A stretch of 64,000 nucleotides of DNA from G963675935 sp963675935 (GTDB taxonomy: Bacteria > Planctomycetota > Planctomycetia > Pirellulales > Thermoguttaceae). The notes below the pieces were generated by a model. It searched no databases. It saw only the letters and a program-made list of their open reading frames with translations, and was not told where the DNA came from. The position numbers and the translations under genes are program-made. Location of the stretch: the NCBI GenBank assembly GCA_963675935.2, contig CAXXPV010000004.1, forward strand, positions 1-64,000. The letters are read 5' to 3'. Below, piece after piece: positions 42,201-49,104 of this stretch (the first letter of the stretch is position 1; each line of letters begins with the position of its first letter).

Positions 42201-42443
42201 GTAGCCCTCGCGCCGCCGGGCGTCGTCGTCGCCAATCGCTTGCCAGGGTCCGGCCCCGATCGTCCGATCGGCGGCCCAGCGGCTGAAACAGCCTTGGGCG
42301 AAATCCACGGCCGACAGCAGGTCTTGCCACGCGCCGGAGGCTCCGCACGCCGGGCAGTTCGACTGATCGGCAGGCAACGTCTGGCCGCAAACGCAACATC
42401 GGGGCGTTTTTTCGGTTTCTGGGGCATTGGGGGTGTCCGACAT
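39240..42443 (-). CDS. 1067-residue zinc-ribbon multi-pass membrane protein
   Basis: I do not recognise this giant membrane protein. The N-terminus has a zinc ribbon (CCVCGQTL and CPACGASG, residues 16-35) and a second one (CWNCQTV and CVGCGVPL near 103-122). A helical linker leads into about 25-28 membrane helices from residue 240 to the end. The tail is short and basic (RDRLLTLPERVKRREG). It resembles DUF2339/DUF2157-type integral proteins in layout only. An in-frame palindromic insert encodes about residues 214-229. It lies alone between oppositely oriented genes. Confidence 0.6.
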   Translation of the reverse strand: MSDTPNAPETEKTPRCCVCGQTLPADQSNCPACGASGAWQDLLSAVDFAQGCFSRWAADRTIGAGPWQAIGDDDARRREGYVQMAKEGRTPPADTMLMPGDRCWNCQTVAVASEEHCVGCGVPLSGAMTQELRYWTYVCHRIKAHCDAGRLPLVQAHACMSQAKSQIAALRAGLEKDRVTMAEVVKDSTAQQANTSRRSPLAAAMVAGESRDAEGDSPIFVGRKSGQSPAVPRKPLWEILLDPRSIQWFLGLGGVLFVLGLVIWLAAVGIFDNPVVVAAALGIANIAVLLGGWATIRFSRYQTAGRAITLLACLVMPLNLWFYHANNLITIGGNLWGAALVCCVLYLASALVLRDHLFVYVFTGGIAMTGLLMLADAMMFWEIASPAALLVGLGLIFIHVERAFPEIEGPFSRRRFGMAFFQSGHALLAAGLLLVFGAQLAGDWLYDSVFAQFYHQWKLDPPVIVTEQWGQLLALALILVGTYAYFYSDIVVRRIGLYVYLAVFTLLWAEMDVIRLVAENVAAEAAIIALALTALAANLAQPKLLAWQRQKTNSPDGSPAGSTATALSLVRAGQPLGLFLSTVPVLLGFILHLRATYQPVGPLGQLIAGVHPITWLYVTAMFATAVSCRVGAHLYRHAVPWLSATYFFGTAAATLMGVSGLLVLFGIQSWDELAPLVMIVPILYIIASRVYRGHTQEKPVALVAHAATAVMIVSVLAAVTHLTPAHVFAPVTGKTLNLLMAAFFAETTLFYTLAAAFRRQGFNIYLGTASACGAVGQLLFYWQFSGESYTLIFALLGLVLLVCYRLAVLEWTGLARPAFQCANALMSLSLVAAALMTLSRLASHRAGIEGSLVFLLIGLTAMSLLAAWLVRDAAGRRWYYLMAIAEAGLTFVTIQVISQLTLWQKLEIFCIVAGAALLAIGHVGWHRERDRGQSDLVSFSLLCGSLLVGLPLTIAVLVNRCQPTPLFSTLNELGMLIAGILLLATGFVFQLRATTITGATLLLVYLISLVMFINILPNVQTAAIWLTIGGGVIFGTGILLSVYRDRLLTLPERVKRREGIFRVLGWR
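41758..41801. repeat. In-frame palindromic element in the giant membrane protein gene
   Basis: The arms ggggactgtcccgattttcg and cgaaaatgggactgtcccc, 44 bp in all. On the coding strand it reads GDSPIFVGRKSGQSP, just before the first membrane helices. Confidence 0.9.
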
Positions 42444-42825
42444 GGCACGATTCCTACTGCATGGAGGTAGAAGACTTATCCCTAGAATGAGCTAGGGCCT
42501 GAATATAGGGTTTTGGCCTCAAGCTGGCAAGCTGCCTTCGTAGGCGAGAAACGGCTGGCGATATAACGGTTGCTCCGAGAGAAAGCTGGCGTTGAAGAAA
42601 ATAGCCGGGGGCCAACGGCCCGCGGAGACAGGCGAGTAAAAGCAAAATGACGTGAAAACGGTGGCAAGGTTACATCGAATTGGCGCGATTGAGCATCAGC
42701 CCACAATCCTCCGCCAACACTTCCGCCGGCCGTTGGCCGCCGGCTATTTCTTCAACGCCTATCCATCCCGATATTCTCAACTCCCCTTCTACGGCGGGCC
42801 AAACTGCGGTATCTTGGACAACATC
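42444..42825. other. Intergenic stretch with two facing REP-like palindromes
   Basis: atagccgggggccaacggcc at 42601 and ggccgttggccgccggctat near 42730 face each other, about 105 bp apart, and could fold into a long hairpin. Otherwise nothing is recognised before proB. A -10-like tatctt lies near 42810. Confidence 0.65.
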
Positions 42826-43974
42826 ATGGATTTGATTCGCCAGGAAATCGCCGCTCTGGCCACGACAATCGTCGTCAAGGTGGGCACCCGCGTTCTGACC
42901 CGCCCCGACGGCCAACTCGACCCGCTGCGCATCGATCAGCTTGTCGAGCAGATTCACCACGTGCTGGCGACCGGCCGGAAGGTCGTACTGGTTAGTTCTG
43001 GGGCGGTCGGGGCCGGCATGGGCCGTCTGGGGCTGAAAAAACGGCCTGCCGATCTTGCCCATCTTCAAGCCGTGGCCGCCGTCGGCCAAAGCATTTTGGT
43101 CGAGGCCTACGAGCATTCGCTACACAAGCACGGCCACCACGCCGCCCAAGTTTTGCTGACCGCCGAAGACCTCGAACACCGGCAGCGTTACCTCAACGCC
43201 CGCAATACGCTGCTGACGCTCCTGGAATTTGGTGCGGTGCCGATCATCAACGAAAACGACACGATTTCCGTCGCGGAGCTTCAAACCACCTTCGGCGACA
43301 ACGACCGGCTGGCGGCCATTGTCACCCATCTGATCCGCGCGCCGCTGCTGGTGCTCTTGTCCGACGTGGACGGCCTGTTCGACGGCGATCCACGTCAGCC
43401 GGGCAGCCGGCTGATTTCGACGGTCGAGCGGCTCGACGCTTCGGTTGCGGGCTTGGTGCGTGACCATTTGGGCGGCATGAGCAAGGGCGGCATGGCGAGC
43501 AAATTGGAAGCGGCCCGGCTTGCCACGACCGGCGGCGAGAACGTGATTATCGCTTCCGGCGCCGTAGCGAACATTCTGCCTCGCATCGTTGCCGGCGAAG
43601 TCGTTGGGACGTTGTTTCCGGCCCAAGGCCGCTCGTTTGCCGCCCGAAAGCGATGGATCGGCCTGACGGTGAAGCCGCGCGGCCGTCTGTTGCTCGACGC
43701 CGGCGCCCAAGCGGCGGTCGAGCGCAAGGGCCGCAGCCTGCTGGCGGCCGGCGTCGCCACGGCCGAGGGCGATTTCGACAAAGGCGACGTCGTGGCGATT
43801 TGCGGACCCGACGGCGCCGAGTTCGCCCGCGGTTTGACGAACTACTCGGCCGATGAAGTCCGCCGCATTCGTGGGCTGAAAACGAAAGAGATCACCGGAA
43901 TTCTTGGCTATTGTCCCTACGACGAAATCGTCCACCGCGACAACATGGTGGTTACGAAGATTAAAAGGGATTAG
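42826..43974 (+). CDS. proB: Glutamate 5-kinase
   Basis: This 382-residue enzyme phosphorylates glutamate, the first step of proline synthesis. The amino acid kinase domain has TIVVKVGTRVLTR (residues 14-26), VVLVSSGAVGAGMGRLG near 56, IINENDTISV near 140 and GGMSKGGMASKLEAAR near 215. A C-terminal PUA domain runs from about 275 to 365. The ATG at 42826 begins the conserved region. The gene is intact and stands alone, without proA beside it. Confidence 0.95.
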   Translation: MDLIRQEIAALATTIVVKVGTRVLTRPDGQLDPLRIDQLVEQIHHVLATGRKVVLVSSGAVGAGMGRLGLKKRPADLAHLQAVAAVGQSILVEAYEHSLHKHGHHAAQVLLTAEDLEHRQRYLNARNTLLTLLEFGAVPIINENDTISVAELQTTFGDNDRLAAIVTHLIRAPLLVLLSDVDGLFDGDPRQPGSRLISTVERLDASVAGLVRDHLGGMSKGGMASKLEAARLATTGGENVIIASGAVANILPRIVAGEVVGTLFPAQGRSFAARKRWIGLTVKPRGRLLLDAGAQAAVERKGRSLLAAGVATAEGDFDKGDVVAICGPDGAEFARGLTNYSADEVRRIRGLKTKEITGILGYCPYDEIVHRDNMVVTKIKRD

Positions 43975-44053
43975 CGGCTAGTGGCTGGTATGTTTAGCCT
44001 CGGCGCCCACGCTGGGAGGGCGGCAAACCAAGCCGAACTTCATTCCCAACGCG

Positions 44054-44233
44054 CTACTTCCAAGCGGCGAGCTTCTTGCGCTGAAGTTCCAGGCAGCGGG
44101 CCATGCTGTTGCGCGAAACCGGGGCCTGAGCGTCGGCCCATGCGATGGTCTCTTGAATCACCCGCCATCGCTCGGCCGCGTTCCAGTGGGCGTCTCGCTT
44201 GGCTTCCTCTCGGCGTTTGGCGTCGTCATTCAT
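44054..44233 (-). CDS. 59-residue basic helical protein next to a nucleotidyltransferase
   Basis: A short frame starting at ATG 44233 that overlaps the end of the nucleotidyltransferase gene by 8 bp. It reads MNDDAKRREEAKRDAHWNAA, then a helical RWRVIQETIAWADAQ and a basic end LELQRKKLAAWK. It has no Cys or membrane segment. The overlap, orientation and dense charged composition support translation. It may be the partner of the nucleotidyltransferase in a two-gene module. No homologue is known to me. Confidence 0.6.
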   Translation of the reverse strand: MNDDAKRREEAKRDAHWNAAERWRVIQETIAWADAQAPVSRNSMARCLELQRKKLAAWK

Positions 44234-44723
44234 GGTCGCGTCCCTTTTCGCTCAGGGCTTGCCGGAGCGTCCGGATGCGTTGCGGCTTTTGATCGCTTTC
44301 CTCCAAAACGATTTGCGACAGAAGCATATCTTCGTCGGAGAGCCCCCAGTAAGGCGTTTTGGCGGCCGTTTCGCCGCGATAGGCGCGACGTTGGCACACG
44401 GCCCACGATTCCAGCCCTTTGACCGCCCGAAAAATATCGATCGAACCATGAGGGCTTGTCAGGCAGAACAGAATTTGCCGCGAAAGCCAACCGGGTTGCT
44501 TCTTGTCTACCGGTCCCCAGTCGTCGTCGGAGACGCCCCATTCCGCCTGAATCGCGGCAAGAGCCTTTTCACACGCTTCACGGTTCTCGGCCGTATCCTC
44601 AATCCAGATGTCAATATCGAAGGTAAGCACGGGCGCGTGATGAAGCAGAAAGTTCACCCCCCCGATGACGATGTAGTTCGTCCGGTGTTCATTGAATGTC
44701 CGTAGGATGCAATCCAGATTCAT
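44226..44723 (-). CDS. Nucleotidyltransferase (DUF6036/AbiEii-like)
   Basis: This 165-residue protein has a minimal nucleotidyltransferase fold. The GG motif is YIVIGGVNFLLHH (near 22-34) and the metal-binding Asp pair is in TFDIDIWIED (near 40-50). A helical C-terminal part has WGLSDEDMLLSQIVLEESDQ. Stand-alone proteins of this type appear in toxin-antitoxin and defence modules and in tRNA or antibiotic modification. The ATG at 44723 was chosen over 44762 because the conserved region begins there. It overlaps the small gene downstream. Confidence 0.7.
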   Translation of the reverse strand: MNLDCILRTFNEHRTNYIVIGGVNFLLHHAPVLTFDIDIWIEDTAENREACEKALAAIQAEWGVSDDDWGPVDKKQPGWLSRQILFCLTSPHGSIDIFRAVKGLESWAVCQRRAYRGETAAKTPYWGLSDEDMLLSQIVLEESDQKPQRIRTLRQALSEKGRDHE

Positions 44724-45146
44724 ATAGTTCCAGTATATCAGACAACGCTGGAAAAGTGCCAACGATCGCTATGGGGGGGGCGCGACATGCCTTTACTATT
44801 CTGCCCACTCACGCAATTCGTGCATCTTGCCCGAAGAATGCCGCGGATTTCCGCGACTACAGTGGGAAACCACACCTGTTGGCACACCTCTACAGAGGTG
44901 TTTGGATGGAAAGCAACCCCCCTCGATAGAGACATAATCCCGCTTCAGTTATCGGTCTCAAAATGACGAAAAGTTTGGATAAATAAGGCTTTTCGTTCGC
45001 AAAATCGTTGACAGCAACAATTCTTTTGCTACAATCAGAGCAAGTGTGAAGGCTTGCATCTTCTTGTTTTTTCGCGACGGTGGCGTTGTTTTCATTTCCC
45101 ATTCGCGGTCAAAACTAATATCGGACTAATCGTCCAGGAGGCAGCG
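44724..45146. other. Intergenic stretch upstream of the PEP-CTERM gene
   Basis: It contains a near-perfect palindrome acacctctacagaggtgt near 44884-44901 and an AT-richer stretch at 44940-45040. There is no supported gene. Regulatory content is likely but not identifiable. Confidence 0.45.
45136..45141 (+). promoter_or_regulatory. Ribosome binding site AGGAGG before a GTG start
   Basis: AGGAGG five bases before GTG 45147 fixes that start for the PEP-CTERM protein in preference to an ATG at 45054. Confidence 0.75.
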
Positions 45147-46001
45147 GTGAGGTATCTAGTCGCTCTGAGTAGTATTCCCGCGCGGAATGCTTGTCGTTGT
45201 GGCATGATTTCATTCTTGGCGATCTTTCTTAGCGCGTCTCTCGCTGCCACGCCAGCCCCCGCAGAATTTACCGTGGCCGATTTTGTCGCCATGCCAACGT
45301 CCACCTATACTCCCGAGTTCATTTGGACGGGCAGTGAACTGTATGCCAGCTATGGCGCCATCGGCACTAATTTTGGCATCCCCAACAGCGGCGATGGCGA
45401 GTTGGATGTAAGTTTGCAGCACTCGCCCGGCCTCATCGTGCAAACCCCGTTCTTGGTTAATGGAATTCCCGGCGGCGTCGTGACTGGAAACAATACCACG
45501 GCCTTCTACGACGCCACGCTCTTGCTGACCGGCAGCGGCGTCCCCATTCACGGACTGGCAGCGGACGGCAACGCCGTGGTTGCCGGCAACCTTGTCGTCC
45601 AACCGTTGGCAGGCGGGGACTTTCAGATTTGGAGTACGGATCCTTTCGAGGCCGTCGATGAAGAAAACCCCGTGCTGCTTTTGTCCGGCACGATCAGCGA
45701 TGCATCGATTGTTGGAATCCGAAACTCTTCAGTCGGTTCGGTGTTGAGCGCAACGGTCACCTATACCGACGGAGCGATCCTGGACGCCATCGACCTCGGT
45801 TCCATCACGGGTAATTTTACCTGGAGCCTTTCCCTGATTTCCGGCAAGTTCTCCGTGAACTCCACCACACATCAACTCAATACGTTCGAGGCCAACGGCA
45901 CGGGCCAGTTTGACGCGGTCCCCGAACCGGGTTCTTTCGCCTTGCTCTGCATCGGCGGCCTTGGCTTGGCCGGTTACGCCCTTCGCCGCCGACACGGCTA
46001 A
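45147..46001 (+). CDS. PEP-CTERM sorting-domain secreted protein
   Basis: This 284-residue protein has an N-terminal signal sequence (ISFLAIFLSASLAATPAPA, about residues 20-38). A Gly/Thr/Asn-rich beta domain follows. The C-terminal sorting tag has VPEPGSFALLCIGGLGLAGY plus a basic end (ALRRRHG). The VPEP motif, hydrophobic helix and Arg cluster are the signal for exosortase processing, so the mature protein should lie outside the cell or in the exopolysaccharide matrix. The function of the body is unknown. GTG 45147 is chosen because of the AGGAGG site. Confidence 0.88.
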   Translation: MRYLVALSSIPARNACRCGMISFLAIFLSASLAATPAPAEFTVADFVAMPTSTYTPEFIWTGSELYASYGAIGTNFGIPNSGDGELDVSLQHSPGLIVQTPFLVNGIPGGVVTGNNTTAFYDATLLLTGSGVPIHGLAADGNAVVAGNLVVQPLAGGDFQIWSTDPFEAVDEENPVLLLSGTISDASIVGIRNSSVGSVLSATVTYTDGAILDAIDLGSITGNFTWSLSLISGKFSVNSTTHQLNTFEANGTGQFDAVPEPGSFALLCIGGLGLAGYALRRRHG

Positions 46002-46038
46002 ATTCCCCGTTGCGACCGCAACAAACATTGTCTCTCCT

Positions 46039-46075
46039 AACGGCAAATCCGGTTGTTCCGGGTTTGCCGTTTGTG
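46039..46075 (+). terminator. Terminator after the PEP-CTERM gene
   Basis: A hairpin from aacggcaaatccgg with ccgggtttgccgtt, then tgtgttt, 38 bp after the stop. It fits a rho-independent terminator. Confidence 0.75.
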
Positions 46076-46220
46076 TTTGGATTCGACCTTCCCGCTTGTT
46101 CCGACGGCGGCTGTTTGCGCCGGAAACGCGCGATCTGACGTTTCTAACCGCACAGGAAATAATCCAGCAATTTTCTCCAGGTTAGGGCGATAACATATTT
46201 GCACATACCGTTTCCCCCCC

Positions 46221-46258
46221 GGGCCCGGCCTTCTCTATGGAGGCCGGGCCCCTCTGTT
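46221..46258. repeat. Strong GC hairpin (gggcccggcct)
   Basis: Perfect 11-bp arms at 46221-46231 and 46241-46251, with a T-rich sequence after the right arm. It could be a second terminator for rightward transcription. Confidence 0.65.
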
Positions 46259-46291
46259 TATAGGACTCGTAACAGAACAATTTGCGCAAGA

Positions 46292-46352
46292 CGTAGGACG
46301 GATTTCCGAATCCGTCCCGAAAACCTGGACGGATTCGGAAATCCGTCCTACG
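46292..46352. repeat. Palindromic element family M2, copy 1 (hairpin only)
   Basis: The arms cgtaggacggatttccgaat and its complement are nearly perfect over about 25 bp. Copies 2 and 3 lie at 53180-53284 and 61914-62022 with extended shared flanks. This copy lacks those flanks. Confidence 0.85.
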
Positions 46353-46383
46353 GCGTTTGGGCAACATAATTTGATACAACGCC

Positions 46384-49104
46384 TTAGTACGTCTCGGCCG
46401 CCCGCTCTTCAATCCAGCCCTCGCCGCCGCCAGGCAGCCGGATCAGCAGCCAATCGCCCCGCCGCTCGATCACCCGAAACTCCGTCGCCTCGCCCAACGG
46501 CGTCTTGAAGGCCGGTTCGTAGCTCACGGCATTGCCCTTCCGGGCGACCGTTTGCGGTTGAATCACCACGCCGTGTTGCGTGTCGGCAAAACGATGCCAG
46601 TCGTAGGCGGCCGAAAACGCGAGCACACAGGTCAGCGTCAACGCCGCCCAAGCGACCCGGCCAAGCCACCGCCGGCGAAAGAACAGCGACGCCAAGGCCA
46701 CGACGAACGTCGCCAAAGCGGCCGAACCGGCCCAATAAAACTTCTCGGGATAGCTCAGCCAGTTTTGCCAGAAGAGGATCGTTTCGAGGATCGGACGGCT
46801 CGACGCGGGAGCGTCCGGCCCGAGCGAGGAACTTAGATTGGCTTCCAAACACGGATCGCGGGGCAAATATCGCTGCGCCTGACGATACGCAGCCACGGCC
46901 CGGCCCGGCTGACCGGCCTGCATCCACGCATTCCCCTGATTGTACAACACCGCGCCCGACGGCCCCCAACAGTCCAAAATCTCTTGATCGAGCGCGGCCG
47001 CCTTGGCGAATTCCTCAGGCTTTCGAGCCTCGTCGAATGCCTGCTGCGCCGCTTGAAACTTTTGCGCACACTCGACATCGACCGCTCGGCCGCAGCCGCC
47101 AAACAGCGCCGCCGACAGAAGCACGACGCCCACGCCCAACGGCAAACGCGGCCTCTTCTTTTTCATGGCAGACTCCAACGGATGAATCAATCGTTCGGCA
47201 TCGGCGACCAGCGATTGGGAACCGCCGGCCGACGCCCCGTAATGAACGCCCTCGCAATGTTCCAGGATTGACCGCAGCCGGGCGATCAGTTCCGCCTCGA
47301 CGCCCAGCGATTCGAGTTGCCGGCACGCCTCGGCGGAAGTCAGGCCCGCGCCGGGCAAGTCGAGCGTGTCGCCCACCAGCCCCAACAGCGCGGCCAGCAC
47401 GCCGTCGGCGGCTTCATTCGTGCGCCGCGCCGCGAAATCGGCCTTCGCTTGGCGAAGCTTCCGCCGCGCGACGCCCACCGCCGCGCGACGTCGCACCAAG
47501 GCCGTGTCGCCGCGGATGCGACGCCATCGACCGACGCCGAGGAGCAGAACGCCGTAAGCAAGGGCCAATCCGCCGATTCCGCCCAGCCATCGTTCGGGCC
47601 GAATCGTCTCGTCGCCCAACTGCGCGGGATCGGTGATGTTGGCGAAAATCCCTTCGTGCCGCGTCTCGATCTCCTTCGAGTTGCCCGAGATTCCGCGGGC
47701 CGACGCCACGATGTCGCGGCTGGCCAACCGCACGGCCTTGCTCACTTCGATTGGAATCGGATCGGTTTGAAGCGTGACGTACTTCTTCGCGTCAACGTCG
47801 AAATAGGCCGCCGGCACGGAGGGAAACTCCTTGATTTCCGTATCGAGCGGCCGGAGGCTGTAGGTGAACTCGCGCCGGTCGCCCTTGGTTTGCTCGGTGG
47901 CTTCGTAAATCTTGAAATGCTCGGCGATGGCCGGCGTCTTGCCCAGGTCGGGCGGCGAGGCGCTGTCGAGCGTTCCCTCGCCTTCCAGCGTGAGAGTCAG
48001 GGTCATGGGGTCGCCGGTTTTCACTTTTTTCGGCATCAGCTCGGCCGACAGCCGGAACGTGCCGACCGCGCCGATGTAACACGCGGGCCGACCCTCACGC
48101 GGAACGTCTTGCACGTCGATCAAAAGTGGCTTGGCCACGGCATAGACGCTTTCGCCCTCGAGTTGGCCGGCCTCGTTGAGTTCCGTGGCGAACGCGCCCT
48201 TGAGAATCGCCGGGCCGAACGTGACAGGCCCGATCTGCTTGGGTATGAACGTGCGGCGGAACTCGTAACGCCAATAATCGACCTTTTTTCCCGATTTGTC
48301 GGGCAATTGCACTTTTTCCGCCGGCGGCATGAAACCGATGCGCCGCTCGCCGAACATCGAGAACACCGCGTCGCGGCCGATGTCGTTGATGCTGAAGCCC
48401 GCTCCCTCCGGGTTCTCCATCGAGCCGAGCCAACGCTTCCACGCAACCTTCGGCGTCAAGCCCTTCGGCAATTGTTCGTCGATGGCCCAAGGGATTTGCA
48501 GCGACGGGGCTTCCCGCAAGCTCAGCGGATTTCTGCCGCTGTAGGCCCCCGGCATCGCTCGGACATCGATCGAAAGCGTCACGGTGAACGGCTGCATGGG
48601 GTAAACCGTTTCGCGGTCGGCTTGAATTTTCATCCGCACCACGTTTTGCTCTTCGGGAGCAATCACCGTGATCGTGACTTCCTGCCCGCGAATCGTGCGG
48701 CCGTCGATCTCGACCGACGGGGCGGGAATGGAGATCGCTCCGGTCCGCCGTGGCGTGAGGCGATAGTTATATTGCTGCCCACGACGCTCCGTTTTCGTCA
48801 TGCGGCCGTTGATGATGACAACCGACGATGAGTTCAGCGATTGCTGGGGCAACCGCGCAACGGTAAAATCGGCGTCGAGCGGCTTCAGGTCCGGCTCGCG
48901 GGGGTTATCGACGTGGTTGACCGTCACTTGATACACGAGCGAATCGCCCTCGTAAAGTTTCGTGCGATCGACCTTGACGATCAACTCGGGGCTGTCGGCC
49001 GCTTGGGCGGCGGTTGCCGGCAGACAGAGCCAAACGACGACGGCCAACATCGCCGCACCGCGCAAGATCGTGTTGATTTCATCCCGTTGCATCACCATCA
49101 CCAA
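46384..49104 (-). CDS. Fused BatD-BatE-type protein
   Basis: This 906-residue protein joins two Bat proteins. Residues 1-640 are BatD-like: a signal peptide (AMLAVVVWLCLPATAAQAA), several beta domains (DSPELIVKVDRTKLYEGDSL), a membrane helix near 500 and a cytosolic helical part. Residues 645-906 look like BatE: a lipoprotein-style segment MKKKRPRLPLGVGVVLL with GGCGR, TPR repeats (near 675-760), two membrane helices (near 800-845) and an SH3-like end (FRVIERRGDWLLIRLPGG). The internal MKKKR stretch looks like a former start site. The Bat system guards the envelope in other bacteria. Confidence 0.75.
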   Translation of the reverse strand: MVMVMQRDEINTILRGAAMLAVVVWLCLPATAAQAADSPELIVKVDRTKLYEGDSLVYQVTVNHVDNPREPDLKPLDADFTVARLPQQSLNSSSVVIINGRMTKTERRGQQYNYRLTPRRTGAISIPAPSVEIDGRTIRGQEVTITVIAPEEQNVVRMKIQADRETVYPMQPFTVTLSIDVRAMPGAYSGRNPLSLREAPSLQIPWAIDEQLPKGLTPKVAWKRWLGSMENPEGAGFSINDIGRDAVFSMFGERRIGFMPPAEKVQLPDKSGKKVDYWRYEFRRTFIPKQIGPVTFGPAILKGAFATELNEAGQLEGESVYAVAKPLLIDVQDVPREGRPACYIGAVGTFRLSAELMPKKVKTGDPMTLTLTLEGEGTLDSASPPDLGKTPAIAEHFKIYEATEQTKGDRREFTYSLRPLDTEIKEFPSVPAAYFDVDAKKYVTLQTDPIPIEVSKAVRLASRDIVASARGISGNSKEIETRHEGIFANITDPAQLGDETIRPERWLGGIGGLALAYGVLLLGVGRWRRIRGDTALVRRRAAVGVARRKLRQAKADFAARRTNEAADGVLAALLGLVGDTLDLPGAGLTSAEACRQLESLGVEAELIARLRSILEHCEGVHYGASAGGSQSLVADAERLIHPLESAMKKKRPRLPLGVGVVLLSAALFGGCGRAVDVECAQKFQAAQQAFDEARKPEEFAKAAALDQEILDCWGPSGAVLYNQGNAWMQAGQPGRAVAAYRQAQRYLPRDPCLEANLSSSLGPDAPASSRPILETILFWQNWLSYPEKFYWAGSAALATFVVALASLFFRRRWLGRVAWAALTLTCVLAFSAAYDWHRFADTQHGVVIQPQTVARKGNAVSYEPAFKTPLGEATEFRVIERRGDWLLIRLPGGGEGWIEERAAETY

